Notes: generated by a model not told the origin, from the sequence alone. Shown: positions 42,968-51,470, numbered from the stretch's first letter. The stretch is 64,000 nucleotides of DNA from Falsiroseomonas sp051433165 (GCF_051433165.1 NZ_JBHMFS010000002.1:245419-309418); one strand, 5' to 3'. Numbers and translations are program-made.

Positions 42968-43626
42968 ACCGCCCGCTTTGCATCCTGTGGGATTGGGACA
43001 ACACGCTGGTGGATGGCTGGGCCGCCATCCAGCACGGGCTGAACGCCACCTTCGCCGAATTCGACATGCCGGAATGGGATAGGACGACGGTTCTGGCCAA
43101 TGTCCGTGGGTCGCTGCGGGATACCTTTCCCGGCATGTTCGGCGCGGAGTGGGAGAGGGCGCGCGACATCTTCTATGGCGCCGTGCAGTCCTGTCACTTG
43201 GATGTGTTGAACCCCATGCCCGGCGCCGAATCGGCCATCCGGAAAGCGGGGGCGCTCGGGCCGCAGGGGGTAGTCTCCAACAAGCAGGGGCCGCTGCTGC
43301 GGGCGGAAGCAGCGCATCTCGGCTGGGCCGGACATTTCGCCACGCTGGTCGGCGCGGGCGATGCCAGCGCGGACAAGCCAAGCGCAGCGCCGATCCTGAT
43401 GGCGCTGGCTGCCTGTGGCGTGCAGCCGGGCCGCGCGGTCTGGTACATCGGCGATACGGTGCTGGATATGGATGCCGCGCGGGCCGCCGGCTGCACTGCG
43501 GTGCTGCTCGGGCGGGCGCTGCATGATGGCGGCGTGGCGGCGGCGCGGCCGGATCTGGTTTTCGATGACGGCCATGCGCTCGCGGCAGGGTTGCAGGACC
43601 TTGCCAGGGCAGGGGTCGCCGAGTGA
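42964..43626 (+). CDS. HAD-superfamily phosphatase (phosphoglycolate phosphatase-like)
   Basis: 220 aa. All four HAD motifs: DWDNTLVD (residues 10-17, nucleophile Asp10), VVSNK, Lys in ADKPSAAP and GDTVLDMDAA. A helical cap lies between motifs I and II. The first motif has Trp-Asp-Asn in place of the usual Asp-Leu-Asp/Gly. Probable small-molecule phosphatase of unknown substrate; coupled to the aminotransferase gene. Confidence 0.87.
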   Translation: MNRPLCILWDWDNTLVDGWAAIQHGLNATFAEFDMPEWDRTTVLANVRGSLRDTFPGMFGAEWERARDIFYGAVQSCHLDVLNPMPGAESAIRKAGALGPQGVVSNKQGPLLRAEAAHLGWAGHFATLVGAGDASADKPSAAPILMALAACGVQPGRAVWYIGDTVLDMDAARAAGCTAVLLGRALHDGGVAAARPDLVFDDGHALAAGLQDLARAGVAE

Positions 43627-43757
43627 TGTTGGCGGTGTCCGTGCCACTGGCCGGATGACGTCGCCTGGCGGCTGATGGTGGTCCAATGCCACCTGTCGCC
43701 CGGCGCGCCGCCTGTATCCGGCCGATCAACGGCCAAGAAGAAGAAGGTTACCGCGCC

Positions 43758-44105
43758 ATGGCCGCCGAAAAATCCCAGAACGTGCAGGACGTGTTCCTGA
43801 ACCATGTTCGAAAATCCAAGACTCCGGTGACGATCTTCCTGGTGAACGGCGTGAAGCTGCAGGGCATCATCACCTGGTTCGACAATTTCTCCGTCCTGCT
43901 GCGCCGGGATGGGCACACACAGCTTGTGTACAAGCACGCCATCAGCACGGTGATGCCGGGCGCGCCGATCATGCTGTTCGACGCCGCCGCTGCGGGCGCG
44001 GGTGCTGCGGCGCCGGCGCAGTCTGCCGAGGGCGGGGCCAGCGCCGTTCGTGAAAACCGCCTGACCCTGGGCCGCGAGGTGACACCTGTCGGATCGCGCG
44101 ACTAA
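43758..44105 (+). CDS. hfq: RNA chaperone Hfq
   Basis: 115 aa. Sm1 motif VQDVFLNHVRKSKTPVTIFL, LQGIITWFDNFSVLLRR, and Sm2 motif YKHAIST. The first 70 residues are canonical; the Ala/Gly-rich C-terminal tail is family-variable. Hexameric Sm-like ring that pairs small RNAs with mRNAs. ATG at 43758; an in-frame extension upstream is not family-like. Confidence 0.97.
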   Translation: MAAEKSQNVQDVFLNHVRKSKTPVTIFLVNGVKLQGIITWFDNFSVLLRRDGHTQLVYKHAISTVMPGAPIMLFDAAAAGAGAAAPAQSAEGGASAVRENRLTLGREVTPVGSRD

Positions 44106-44123
44106 GACCGGCGAAACCCGGTC
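44106..44123 (+). terminator. Hairpin directly after hfq
   Basis: GACCGG-CGAAAC-CCGGTC, a perfect 6-bp stem starting at the base after the hfq stop codon and ending 23 bases before hflX. No T-run. It may partly separate hfq and hflX expression. Confidence 0.4.
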
Positions 44124-44145
44124 CCAGGAGACCAGCGGCGGCCCG

Positions 44146-45432
44146 GTGAAGGCCGCCGTGATCCTGCCCTTCGACCGCTTCACGCGCGGCGCCGCCGCGC
44201 ATGGCGAAACCGGTGCCAACCGGGCCGCCGATGCCAAGCTGGCGGAGGCGGTGGGGCTCACCGCCTCCATCGGCCTGACCGTGGTGCATTCCGCGGTCTT
44301 CCCGCTGCGGGCGACACGCCCCTCGACCCTGCTCGGCGAGGGGCAGGTCGAGATGGTGCATGAGGAATGCGAGCGCCAGGGCGTCACCGTCGTGGTGGTC
44401 GATGCTGCGCTTTCGCCGGTGCAGCAGCGCAATCTGGAGCGTGCCTGGGGCGCCAAGGTCATCGACCGCACCGGGTTGATCCTGGAGATCTTCGGCGAGC
44501 GCGCGCGCACCAAGGAAGGCGCCCTGCAGGTCGAGTTGGCGCATCTGTCCTACCAGCGCACCCGCCTCGTGCGGTCCTGGACCCATCTGGAGCGCCAGCG
44601 GGGCGGCTTCGGCTTCCTCGGCGGCCCAGGCGAATCGCAGATCGAGATCGACCGGCGGCTGATCGACGAACGCATCGTGCGGCTGAAGAAGGAGCTTGAG
44701 CAGGTGCGCCGCACCCGCGGCCTGCACCGCTCCGCCCGCGCCCGCGTGCCCTACCCGGTGGTGGCGCTGGTGGGCTACACCAATGCGGGCAAATCCACGC
44801 TGTTCAACGCCCTGACCGGCGCCGGCGTGTTTGCCCAGGACCAGCTGTTCGCAACGCTGGACCCGACCATGCGGGCCATCAAGCTGCCCTCCGGCCGCAC
44901 CGTCATCCTCTCCGACACGGTGGGCTTCATCTCGGACCTCCCGACCCAGCTTGTCGAAGCCTTCCGCGCGACGCTGGAGGAGGTGGCGGCCGCCGACATC
45001 ATCCTGCATGTCCGCGACGCCGCGCACCCGGACAGCGCCGCGCAGCGCAGCGATGTACTGGGCGTGCTGGAGGAGATGGCCCACGGCGAGGATGCGCCGA
45101 TGGACGAATCCTGGCCGAACCGCGTGATCGAGGTGCTGAACAAGGCCGACCTCATGGGCGGGGTTGATTCGGTGCCGGAGATGCCTGGCGCGATCGCCGT
45201 CTCCGCGCTCACCGGCGATGGGCTGGATGCGCTGCGGGATGCGCTGGATGCGCGGATGACTGCGGGGATGGAGACGGTGGATTACCGCATCGCCCTGGCC
45301 GATGGCGCCAGCCTCGCCTGGCTGTATGAGCATGGCGAGGTGCTGGCGCGCGAGGATACGGAAGACACGATCCGTGTGTCCGTGCGCCTGACCCCCGCCG
45401 ATCGGGCCCGATTCGAACAACGGGGACATTGA
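44146..45432 (+). CDS. hflX: Ribosome-associated GTPase HflX
   Basis: 428 aa. N-terminal HflX domain with the Arg/Gly-rich GGFGFLGGPGESQIEIDRR segment; GTPase motifs GYTNAGKST (G1), DTVGF (G3) and NKAD (G4). HflX splits stalled 70S ribosomes in characterised species. Start is a GTG at 44146, preceded by CCAGGAGA. Located after hfq as in most proteobacteria. Confidence 0.96.
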   Translation: MKAAVILPFDRFTRGAAAHGETGANRAADAKLAEAVGLTASIGLTVVHSAVFPLRATRPSTLLGEGQVEMVHEECERQGVTVVVVDAALSPVQQRNLERAWGAKVIDRTGLILEIFGERARTKEGALQVELAHLSYQRTRLVRSWTHLERQRGGFGFLGGPGESQIEIDRRLIDERIVRLKKELEQVRRTRGLHRSARARVPYPVVALVGYTNAGKSTLFNALTGAGVFAQDQLFATLDPTMRAIKLPSGRTVILSDTVGFISDLPTQLVEAFRATLEEVAAADIILHVRDAAHPDSAAQRSDVLGVLEEMAHGEDAPMDESWPNRVIEVLNKADLMGGVDSVPEMPGAIAVSALTGDGLDALRDALDARMTAGMETVDYRIALADGASLAWLYEHGEVLAREDTEDTIRVSVRLTPADRARFEQRGH

Positions 45433-46262
45433 TGCGCTTCGATACCAAGGCGGCGCGCGACGTCGCCGCGCTGCTGCGCGACGCGACCAGGACGGAAATC
45501 CTGCCGCGCTTCCGCCGCCTCGCCGCCGGCGATGTCCGCACCAAGTCCAGCCCGCTCGACCTGGTGACGGAGGCCGATGAGGCCGCCGAGCGCATGATCG
45601 AGGCCGCCTTGCGCGCCCGCTTCCCCGGCTGCGTGGTGGTGGGGGAGGAGGCGACAGCGGCCAATGGCGCGCTGCTGTCCAAGCTGGCTGATGCCGACCT
45701 TGCCTTCGTGGTGGACCCGGTGGACGGCACCGCCAACTTCGCCGCCGGCATGCCGCTGTTCGGCTGCATGGCCGCGGCCTTCGTGAAGGGCGAAGTGGTG
45801 GCGGGATGGATTCACGATCCGCTGGGCGACGACACCGCGGTCGCGCTGCGCGGGGAGGGCGCCTGGTTCGAGGATTCGGAGGGCCACCGCTTCGCCGACC
45901 TGCGCGTGGCATCGCCGGTGCCGATGAACCGGATGATCGGCGCCGTCTCCTGGGGCTTCCTGAAGGAACCTCAGCGCAGCCAGGTGGCCTCCCGCCTGCC
46001 GAACCTCGCGGGCATCGTGAATTTCCGTTGCGCCGCGCATGAATACCGGCTGGCGGCCAGCGGCCATGCGCATCTGCTGTTTTACAACAAGCTGATGCCC
46101 TGGGATCATGCGCCCGGCTGGCTGCTGCACCGGGAGGCCGGTGGCTATTCCGCCCGCTTCGATGGCAGCGACTACGAGGCCAGCCACCATGTCACCGGCG
46201 GGCTGATCTGCGCGCCCGACAAGGCCTCCTGGCAGGAAGCCCGGGACGCACTGCTTGGCTGA
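45432..46262 (+). CDS. Inositol monophosphatase family protein
   Basis: 276 aa. Lithium-sensitive phosphatase fold: VVGEEA, VDPVDGTANF with metal ligands, and PWDHAPGWLLHREAGG. Might dephosphorylate inositol phosphate, histidinol phosphate or a nucleotide bisphosphate; the family cannot be split by eye. The ATG shares one base with the hflX stop; a TTG one codon earlier is also possible. Confidence 0.9.
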   Translation: MRFDTKAARDVAALLRDATRTEILPRFRRLAAGDVRTKSSPLDLVTEADEAAERMIEAALRARFPGCVVVGEEATAANGALLSKLADADLAFVVDPVDGTANFAAGMPLFGCMAAAFVKGEVVAGWIHDPLGDDTAVALRGEGAWFEDSEGHRFADLRVASPVPMNRMIGAVSWGFLKEPQRSQVASRLPNLAGIVNFRCAAHEYRLAASGHAHLLFYNKLMPWDHAPGWLLHREAGGYSARFDGSDYEASHHVTGGLICAPDKASWQEARDALLG

Positions 46263-46788
46263 GGATGAGGATGAGGGGGAGGACGGCCCGCCCGGCCTGC
46301 CCCCTGGCACGCCCTTCTACATGACGCCGGCAGGGCATGAGGCGCTGCGCGGCGAGCTCCGCAAATTATGGGATGACGAACGGCCGAAGGTGGTCGAGAT
46401 CGTCTCCTGGGCCGCGGGTCTCGGCGACCGGTCGGAGAATGCGGACTACCAATACGGCAAGCGCCGCCTGCGCCAGATCGACAGCCGCGTGCGCTTCATC
46501 CGCAAGCGGCTGGAACGGGTGCAGGTGGTGGACCCCGCGGCGCAGACGCGGCGGGACCAGGTGTTTTTCGGTGCCTCCGTCACCTATGCCCGGCTCTCGG
46601 ATGATGCCGAGGTGACCATTACCATCGTCGGCGTGGATGAGGCGGACAGCGCCGCCGGCCGCATTTCCTGGGTGGCGCCGGTGGCCCGGGCGCTGCTCGG
46701 CGCGCGGGTCGGCGATACACGGAAGCTCCGCACTCCGGCAGGGGCGGAGGAGATCGAGGTGGTGGCGATCGCCTATCCCGCCGGCTGA
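46255..46788 (+). CDS. greB: Transcript cleavage/elongation factor GreB
   Basis: 177 aa. The GreA/GreB N-terminal coiled coil is present with the acidic tip SENADYQYGKRRLR, which characterises GreB (YQYGK), followed by the FKBP-like C-terminal domain (VFFGASVTYARL, GARVGDTRKLRTPAG). Rescues backtracked RNA polymerase. Starts with TTG inside the end of the preceding gene (8-base overlap). The N-terminal acidic leader (DEDEGEDG) is unusual. Confidence 0.93.
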   Translation: MAEDEDEGEDGPPGLPPGTPFYMTPAGHEALRGELRKLWDDERPKVVEIVSWAAGLGDRSENADYQYGKRRLRQIDSRVRFIRKRLERVQVVDPAAQTRRDQVFFGASVTYARLSDDAEVTITIVGVDEADSAAGRISWVAPVARALLGARVGDTRKLRTPAGAEEIEVVAIAYPAG

Positions 46789-46870
46789 TGGTCGTCATCG
46801 CGGGTGCTGATTCGCCTCGGCCGCATGGCGGGTCCATCTGGGAGCTCGACAGCCAGGGAGAGCGCGCACC

Positions 46871-47815
46871 ATGTCCACCCTCATCGACCCGACCGACCCG
46901 CTGCCGCCCGGCCTCGAGACCGTCATCCTGCCGCGCACCCACGACATCGGCGGCTTCGAGGTGCGGCGCGCCCTGCCGGCAAAGCAGCGCCAGATGGTCG
47001 GCCCCTTCATCTTCTTCGACCAGATGGGCCCGGGCGAGTTCCTGACCGGCACCGGCGTCGATGTCCGCCCGCACCCGCATATCGGCCTGTCCACCGTGAC
47101 CTATCTGTTCGAGGGCGAGATCCTGCACCGGGACAGCCTGGGCACGGAGCTGCCGATTGCGCCGGGCGACGTGAACTGTATGACGGCCGGGCAGGGGATC
47201 GTGCATTCCGAACGCACCGCCGCCCCGCGTCGTGCGGCCCCGCACCGCCTGTCCGGCATCCAATCCTGGGTGGCGCTGCCCAAATCGCATGAGGAAAGCG
47301 CGCCCGCCTTCACCCACCATGGCAGCGCCAGCCTGCCGACCCTGGATGCGGAGGGGGTGAAGCTGCGGCTGGTGGCGGGCGTGGGCTGGGGCATCGCATC
47401 CCCGGTCGCAACGCCGAGCGAGCTGTTCTATGCCGATGCCGTGCTGGCGCCGGGCGCCCAGGTGCCGATGCCGGACCAGCAGGAGGAACGCGGCGCCTAT
47501 GTGTTCTCCGGCAGCGTCGAAGTGGCCGGACAGCCCTTCGAGGCCGGCCGCATGCTGGTGTTCCGCGCCCGCGACCGCATGTCCCTGAAGGCAGGGCCGC
47601 TCGGCGCGCGGCTGCTGCTGCTGGGTGGCGCGACCATGGACGGCCCGCGCTACCTGTTCTGGAATTTTGTGAGTTCCTCCCGCGAGAGGATCGAGCAGGC
47701 CAAGGCGGATTGGGCGCGGGACCGCTTCGGCATGCCGGTCCCCGGCGAGACGGAATGGATTCCGCTGCCGGAGAAAAAGGTAGTGCGGGCCGGGGAGGGA
47801 TCGCCGACCAGCTGA
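46871..47815 (+). CDS. Pirin family protein
   Basis: 314 aa, bicupin. Metal-binding segments of the N-terminal cupin: RPHPHIGLSTVTYLFEGE and GIVHSE; C-terminal pirin domain (QQEERGAYVFSGSVEV, GGATMDGPRYLFWNFVSSS). Bacterial pirins include quercetinase-like enzymes and regulators of metabolism; the role here is unknown. Preceded by AGGGAG before the ATG. Convergent with the TIM-barrel gene. Confidence 0.92.
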   Translation: MSTLIDPTDPLPPGLETVILPRTHDIGGFEVRRALPAKQRQMVGPFIFFDQMGPGEFLTGTGVDVRPHPHIGLSTVTYLFEGEILHRDSLGTELPIAPGDVNCMTAGQGIVHSERTAAPRRAAPHRLSGIQSWVALPKSHEESAPAFTHHGSASLPTLDAEGVKLRLVAGVGWGIASPVATPSELFYADAVLAPGAQVPMPDQQEERGAYVFSGSVEVAGQPFEAGRMLVFRARDRMSLKAGPLGARLLLLGGATMDGPRYLFWNFVSSSRERIEQAKADWARDRFGMPVPGETEWIPLPEKKVVRAGEGSPTS

Positions 47816-47818
47816 GCG

Positions 47819-48736
47819 CTATTCGGCGGCCAACGCGAAGGGCGCCGGGGCCAGCTTCAGCCGCGCCGCCCAGGCGCGGCTGGCCGCGATCGCCTCCGGG
47901 AAGGCGCTGCGGTAGCGGTGGTTGACCTCGACATCGGCCACCAGGTCCTCCGGCCATTCGCAGCCGGCGGCCAGCGCGTCCCAGGGGATGCTGCCCCAGC
48001 CCATCGGCAGATGCAGGTCGCCGACGGCGAAGGCCAGCATCTCGGTCACCGTATAGGTCCAGAAGTCGTTCGGGCGGCCGAAGCTGTCATGCAGATGCAG
48101 GTGGCAGGACAGCGGCGCCAGGGCGCGCGCCTCGGTCAGGAAATCCGCGCCCATCTGCCCGCAATGCAGCCAGCCATGGCTGATGTCGAAGGTCGCCATG
48201 ACGTTGGGGTGGGCGATGGCGCGCAGTTCCTGCGCCAGGCGACCGGGCAGGGCGGTGGTGCGTGCGCCGGTGAATTCGAAGATGTTCTCCACGCACAGCG
48301 TCACGCCATGGTCGCGTGCCACATCGCCCATGCGGGAGAGGTGTTCGCGCTGGCGGTCGAAGGCGGCCTCGATGCCGGCGGACTGGACCGTGGGCACGAA
48401 GCCGGAATGGATCACCAGATTGCGGCAGGACAGGGCGCCGGCCACTTCGATATTCGCGCGCAGCACCTCAAGGTGCAGCGGCACCCGGAAGGGGTCCTCC
48501 ATCAGGTTGATGCTGAGGTGGCCGTGCAGCACGTAGCCAAGGCCGCGGCCTTCGCAGATGCGCCGCACATCGGCCAGCCGATCCGCCCGGATGCGACCGC
48601 CGACGATCAGGTCCAGCGCATGCAGCGGCAGTTCCGCCATTTCCGCACCCAGCGCGGCCGCGTCATCCAGGGCGGCGGGCAGGTCGGCCCAGTCGGGGTC
48701 CTTGACCTGGATGGTGAGCGAGAGCGGCGGGGCCAT
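47819..48736 (-). CDS. Sugar phosphate isomerase/epimerase-like TIM-barrel protein
   Basis: 305 aa. AP-endonuclease-2-like TIM barrel: YVLHGHLSINLM, LVIHSGFVP, LCVENIFEFTG (metal-binding Glu), MATFDISHGWLHC and CHLHLHDSFG with metal histidines. Members isomerise or epimerise sugars or inosose; substrate not assignable. The start at 48736 is the first ATG that begins the barrel; upstream in-frame sequence covers a hairpin-rich intergenic region. Confidence 0.85.
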   Translation of the reverse strand: MAPPLSLTIQVKDPDWADLPAALDDAAALGAEMAELPLHALDLIVGGRIRADRLADVRRICEGRGLGYVLHGHLSINLMEDPFRVPLHLEVLRANIEVAGALSCRNLVIHSGFVPTVQSAGIEAAFDRQREHLSRMGDVARDHGVTLCVENIFEFTGARTTALPGRLAQELRAIAHPNVMATFDISHGWLHCGQMGADFLTEARALAPLSCHLHLHDSFGRPNDFWTYTVTEMLAFAVGDLHLPMGWGSIPWDALAAGCEWPEDLVADVEVNHRYRSAFPEAIAASRAWAARLKLAPAPFALAAE

Positions 48737-48810
48737 GGCGAATCTCCGTGCGGTCGTGCCGGAACCTGCCACGGGTGGCCATGACGGCGGCGTGAAAGCC
48801 AGGTGTTCAC

Positions 48811-48881
48811 CCTCTGTGCCAGAGGTCCCTCTGCTGTAGTGGGGTCCGTAGTGCAACACTGCGCCTGTAGTATTACTACGG
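48811..48881. other. Competing hairpins between mazG and the TIM-barrel gene
   Basis: CCTCTG (48811-48816), CAGAGG (48820-48825) and CCTCTG (48828-48833) can form either of two mutually exclusive stems. CCGTAGT (48846-48852) and ACTACGG (48875-48881) form another, starting three bases after the mazG stop. This arrangement could serve termination of mazG or attenuation of the leftward TIM-barrel gene. Confidence 0.45.
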
Positions 48882-48883
48882 CA

Positions 48884-49684
48884 TCACGCGCCCTCCGCCG
48901 CCTTCACCGCCTGCCACTCCGCCTCCATCGCCTCCAGCCCCGCATCCGCCGGCGCCAGGCCGCGTGCTGCCAGGCGCTTTTCCACAGCGGCGAAACGGCG
49001 TTCGAACTTGGCATTGGCGGCGGCCAGGCAGGTCTCCGGGTCCAGCTCCAGCTTGCGGGCCAGGTTCACCATGACGAAGAACAGGTCGCCCAGCTCATCC
49101 GCCTGGCGGGTCTTGTCCATCGTCGGCAGCTCTGCCCGCAGTTCCGCCGCTTCCTCCTCCAGCTTGTCCAGCACCTGGCCGGCATCCGGCCAATCGAAGC
49201 CGACACGGGCGGCGCGGCGGGAGATTTTCAGCGCACGGGTGAGGGCCGGCAGACCCACCGGGACCCCGGCCAGCGTGCCGGTTTCCGCCCGGGCGGCGCG
49301 CTCGGCTTCCTTCTGCGCCTCCCAGGCCAGGTTCTGCATGCCGGCATCGCGCGAAGCGGCCTCGCCGAACACATGCGGATGGCGGCGGATCATCTTGGCG
49401 GCAATGGATTCGGCCACCTCGGCGAAGCCGAACTGGCCCGCCTCGCTGGCCATCTGCGCGTGATAGACGACCTGCAGCAGCAGATCGCCCAGCTCATCCT
49501 GCAACTGCGGGAAATCCGGGCCGCGGGCGATGGCGTCCGCCACCTCATAGGCTTCCTCGACCGTATAGGGCGCGATGGAAGCAAAATCCTGCACCTGGTC
49601 CCACGGGCAGCCATCCGGCGCACGCAGCCGGACCATGATGGCGAGCAGCCGCGTCAGCGCGGCGGCGGGATCGGTATGCGACAT
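48884..49684 (-). CDS. mazG: Nucleoside triphosphate pyrophosphohydrolase MazG
   Basis: 266 aa with two MazG domains. First: CPWDQVQDF, EEAYEVADAI and DELGDLLLQVVYHAQMA; second: LEEEAAELRAEL and DELGDLFFVMVNLARKL. Each has the EXXE...ELGD Mg-binding pattern. Hydrolyses canonical and damaged NTPs to NMP and pyrophosphate. Full-length. Its upstream region contains the AT-rich dif-like island. Confidence 0.96.
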   Translation of the reverse strand: MSHTDPAAALTRLLAIMVRLRAPDGCPWDQVQDFASIAPYTVEEAYEVADAIARGPDFPQLQDELGDLLLQVVYHAQMASEAGQFGFAEVAESIAAKMIRRHPHVFGEAASRDAGMQNLAWEAQKEAERAARAETGTLAGVPVGLPALTRALKISRRAARVGFDWPDAGQVLDKLEEEAAELRAELPTMDKTRQADELGDLFFVMVNLARKLELDPETCLAAANAKFERRFAAVEKRLAARGLAPADAGLEAMEAEWQAVKAAEGA

Positions 49685-49737
49685 GGAAGGCGACTCTCCG
49701 GGGGCGGGGCCTGCATCCTGGCTCAGCCGCCGTAATC

Positions 49738-49867
49738 CCCAAACCCTCCCGGATTCATCCCCATTTCCTCATGCCGCATAATATATATTATGGAAAAATT
49801 GCAGATGGGGATAAGCCTGGGAGGAAAGCGTCGTTTTCCATAATATTCCGGATTGGCGAGGTTTGGG
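49738..49867. repeat. AT-rich island with nested and interleaved inverted repeats
   Basis: Between mazG and the MBL hydrolase gene. Outer pair CCCAAACC (49738-49745)/GGTTTGGG (49860-49867). CCTCCC (49745-49750)/GGGAGG (49819-49824) and ATCCCCAT (49757-49764)/ATGGGGAT (49805-49812) flank the dif-like core. ATATTATGGAAAA (49785-49797) is repeated inverted as TTTTCCATAATAT (49834-49846), so the two latter pairs interleave (A-B-A'-B'). Base composition is strikingly AT-rich against the surroundings. Confidence 0.85.
49771..49798. other. Candidate dif site (XerCD recombination)
   Basis: Left arm ATGCCGCATAA (49771-49781), centre TATATA, right arm TTATGGAAAAA (49788-49798). Compared with the E. 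coli dif arms GGTGCGCATAA and TTATGTTAAAT around TGTATA, 20 of 28 positions agree, including the whole inner CGCATAA and TTATG. The 16 bases at 49777-49792 are a perfect palindrome. Located where coding strands converge. The outer part of the XerD arm deviates from the usual consensus, so this is a candidate only. Confidence 0.55.
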
Positions 49868-49900
49868 CTCTGGGTGGGGTGTGCTGGAACGGAGGGTGAA

Positions 49901-50692
49901 TCAGGCCTCGATGTGCAGCACCTGACCGTCATGGGCCGGCTCCACGCCTGCGGGCAGCGTGCGGCGTAATTCGGCAAAATCCAGGTCGTTGCCCATGTGG
50001 GTCAGCACCGTGCGCCGGGGCTTCAGGCGCGCCACCCAGTCCAGCACCCGCGCCACATTGGCGTGCACCGCATGCGGCTTGCGCTGGAAGCAGCCGACCA
50101 CCCAGGTATCCAGCCCCCCCAACCCGGCAAAGGTTTCCTCGGGCATGGTTACCACATCCGTCGAATAGCCGAAGCGGCCGATCCGGAAGGCCAGCGTCTC
50201 CATCACCCGATGGTCCTGGAGGAACACCTGCACCGGCATTCCGGCCATCTCCACCGTCTCCCCGGGCACGATGGTGCGGGCCGTCAGCGCCGGGCGGTAG
50301 AAGCCAGGTGGCGTCGGCGGCAGGAAGACATAGTCGAAGCGCCGCTTGAGCAGCGACAGCGTCTCCTCGCTGGCAAAGGCATCCAGCGCCGCCCCGGTCA
50401 GCCGGTTGACGCTGCGGAGGTCGTCGATGCCGAGCACATGGTCCGCATGGGCGTGGGTGAAGGCCACCGCATCGATCGTTGCGACCCCGCAAGACAAGAA
50501 CTGGTCACGCAGGTCCGGCCCGGCATCGATCAGCAGTCGCCGACCCGCCGCATCCTCGACCACGGCGGAAGTCCGGCTGCGCCGGTTGCGCGGCTCGGCC
50601 GGGTCACAGGCCCCCCAGGCACCAAGCCCGCCCACTCCGCCGATTTGAGGCACGCCCGTGGAGCCGCCGCAGCCCAGCAGCGTAACCTTCAT
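49901..50692 (-). CDS. MBL-fold metallo-hydrolase, PhnP-like
   Basis: 263 aa. Metallo-beta-lactamase fold: LLGCGGSTGVPQ, DAGPDLRDQ, and metal ligands H80-A-H82-A-D84-H85 in THAHADHVLGIDDLR. The overall pattern resembles PhnP and other cyclic phosphodiesterases. It is the last gene of the tmk-holB-metG-tatD run and overlaps tatD by ATGA, so its own role may be in nucleic-acid or nucleotide metabolism; it is also the only PhnP-like gene in this window. Confidence 0.9.
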   Translation of the reverse strand: MKVTLLGCGGSTGVPQIGGVGGLGAWGACDPAEPRNRRSRTSAVVEDAAGRRLLIDAGPDLRDQFLSCGVATIDAVAFTHAHADHVLGIDDLRSVNRLTGAALDAFASEETLSLLKRRFDYVFLPPTPPGFYRPALTARTIVPGETVEMAGMPVQVFLQDHRVMETLAFRIGRFGYSTDVVTMPEETFAGLGGLDTWVVGCFQRKPHAVHANVARVLDWVARLKPRRTVLTHMGNDLDFAELRRTLPAGVEPAHDGQVLHIEA

Positions 50693-51468
50693 CCCTTGGC
50701 CCGGCTGAACAGCCGGTGGAAGTTCGCCGTTGTCAGCTCCGCCAGCGCGGGCAGGCCAAGCCCCCTCACCTCGGCCAGCCTGGCCGCCGTGTGCACGGTA
50801 TAGGCCGGCTCGCAGCGCTTGCCGCGCAAGGGCACGGGGGCGAGGTAGGGGCTGTCCGTCTCCACCAGCAGCCGATCCGCCGGCACTTCTGCCGCCACGG
50901 CGCGGATGGCATCCGACTTCGGGAAGGTCAGCATGCCGCTGAAGGAGACATAGCCGCCCAGCCGCACCGCAATCCGCGCCAGTTCGGCGCCGGAGGAGAA
51001 GCAATGCAGCAGGAAGGGGAATTTCCCGCGAGCATCCTCATCCTCCAGGATCGCCGCGATATCCGCATCCGCATCCCGCGCGTGGATCACCAAGGGCAGG
51101 CCGGATTGGCGGGCGGCGGCGATGTGGCGCCGGAAGCACGCCTGCTGCGCCAGCCGCGGCGCCTTGTCATAGAAATAGTCCAGCCCGCTCTCGCCGAGAC
51201 CCACCACCTTCGGGTGGTCGGCCTCCGCCAGAAGCGTCTCGACGCTCGGCACCTCGCCCTCGCCGGCATTGTGCGGGTGGATGCCGACGGTGGCGAAGAC
51301 GTTGTCGTAGCGGTCCGCAATCTCCCGCACCGTCGCCGCGCCCGGGCCGATGCGGGTGCCGATGGTGACCATGATGCCCACGCCGGCGGCCTTGGCCCGC
51401 GCCACGACATCGGCCTGCTCCGCCTCCTGGAAATGGTCCAGGTGGCAATGGCTGTCGACGATCAGCAT
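50689..51468 (-). CDS. tatD: TatD family deoxyribonuclease/hydrolase
   Basis: 259 aa. Metal-dependent hydrolase: DSHCHLD at the N-terminus, GIHPHNA, GLGESGLDYF, PLVIHARDADAD, LLHCFSSGAE and VETDSPYLAPVPLRG. Acts as a 3'-5' exonuclease or D-aminoacyl-tRNA deacylase in other systems. Two bases separate its start from the metG stop. Confidence 0.94.
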   Translation of the reverse strand: MLIVDSHCHLDHFQEAEQADVVARAKAAGVGIMVTIGTRIGPGAATVREIADRYDNVFATVGIHPHNAGEGEVPSVETLLAEADHPKVVGLGESGLDYFYDKAPRLAQQACFRRHIAAARQSGLPLVIHARDADADIAAILEDEDARGKFPFLLHCFSSGAELARIAVRLGGYVSFSGMLTFPKSDAIRAVAAEVPADRLLVETDSPYLAPVPLRGKRCEPAYTVHTAARLAEVRGLGLPALAELTTANFHRLFSRAKG

Positions 51469-51470
51469 GG

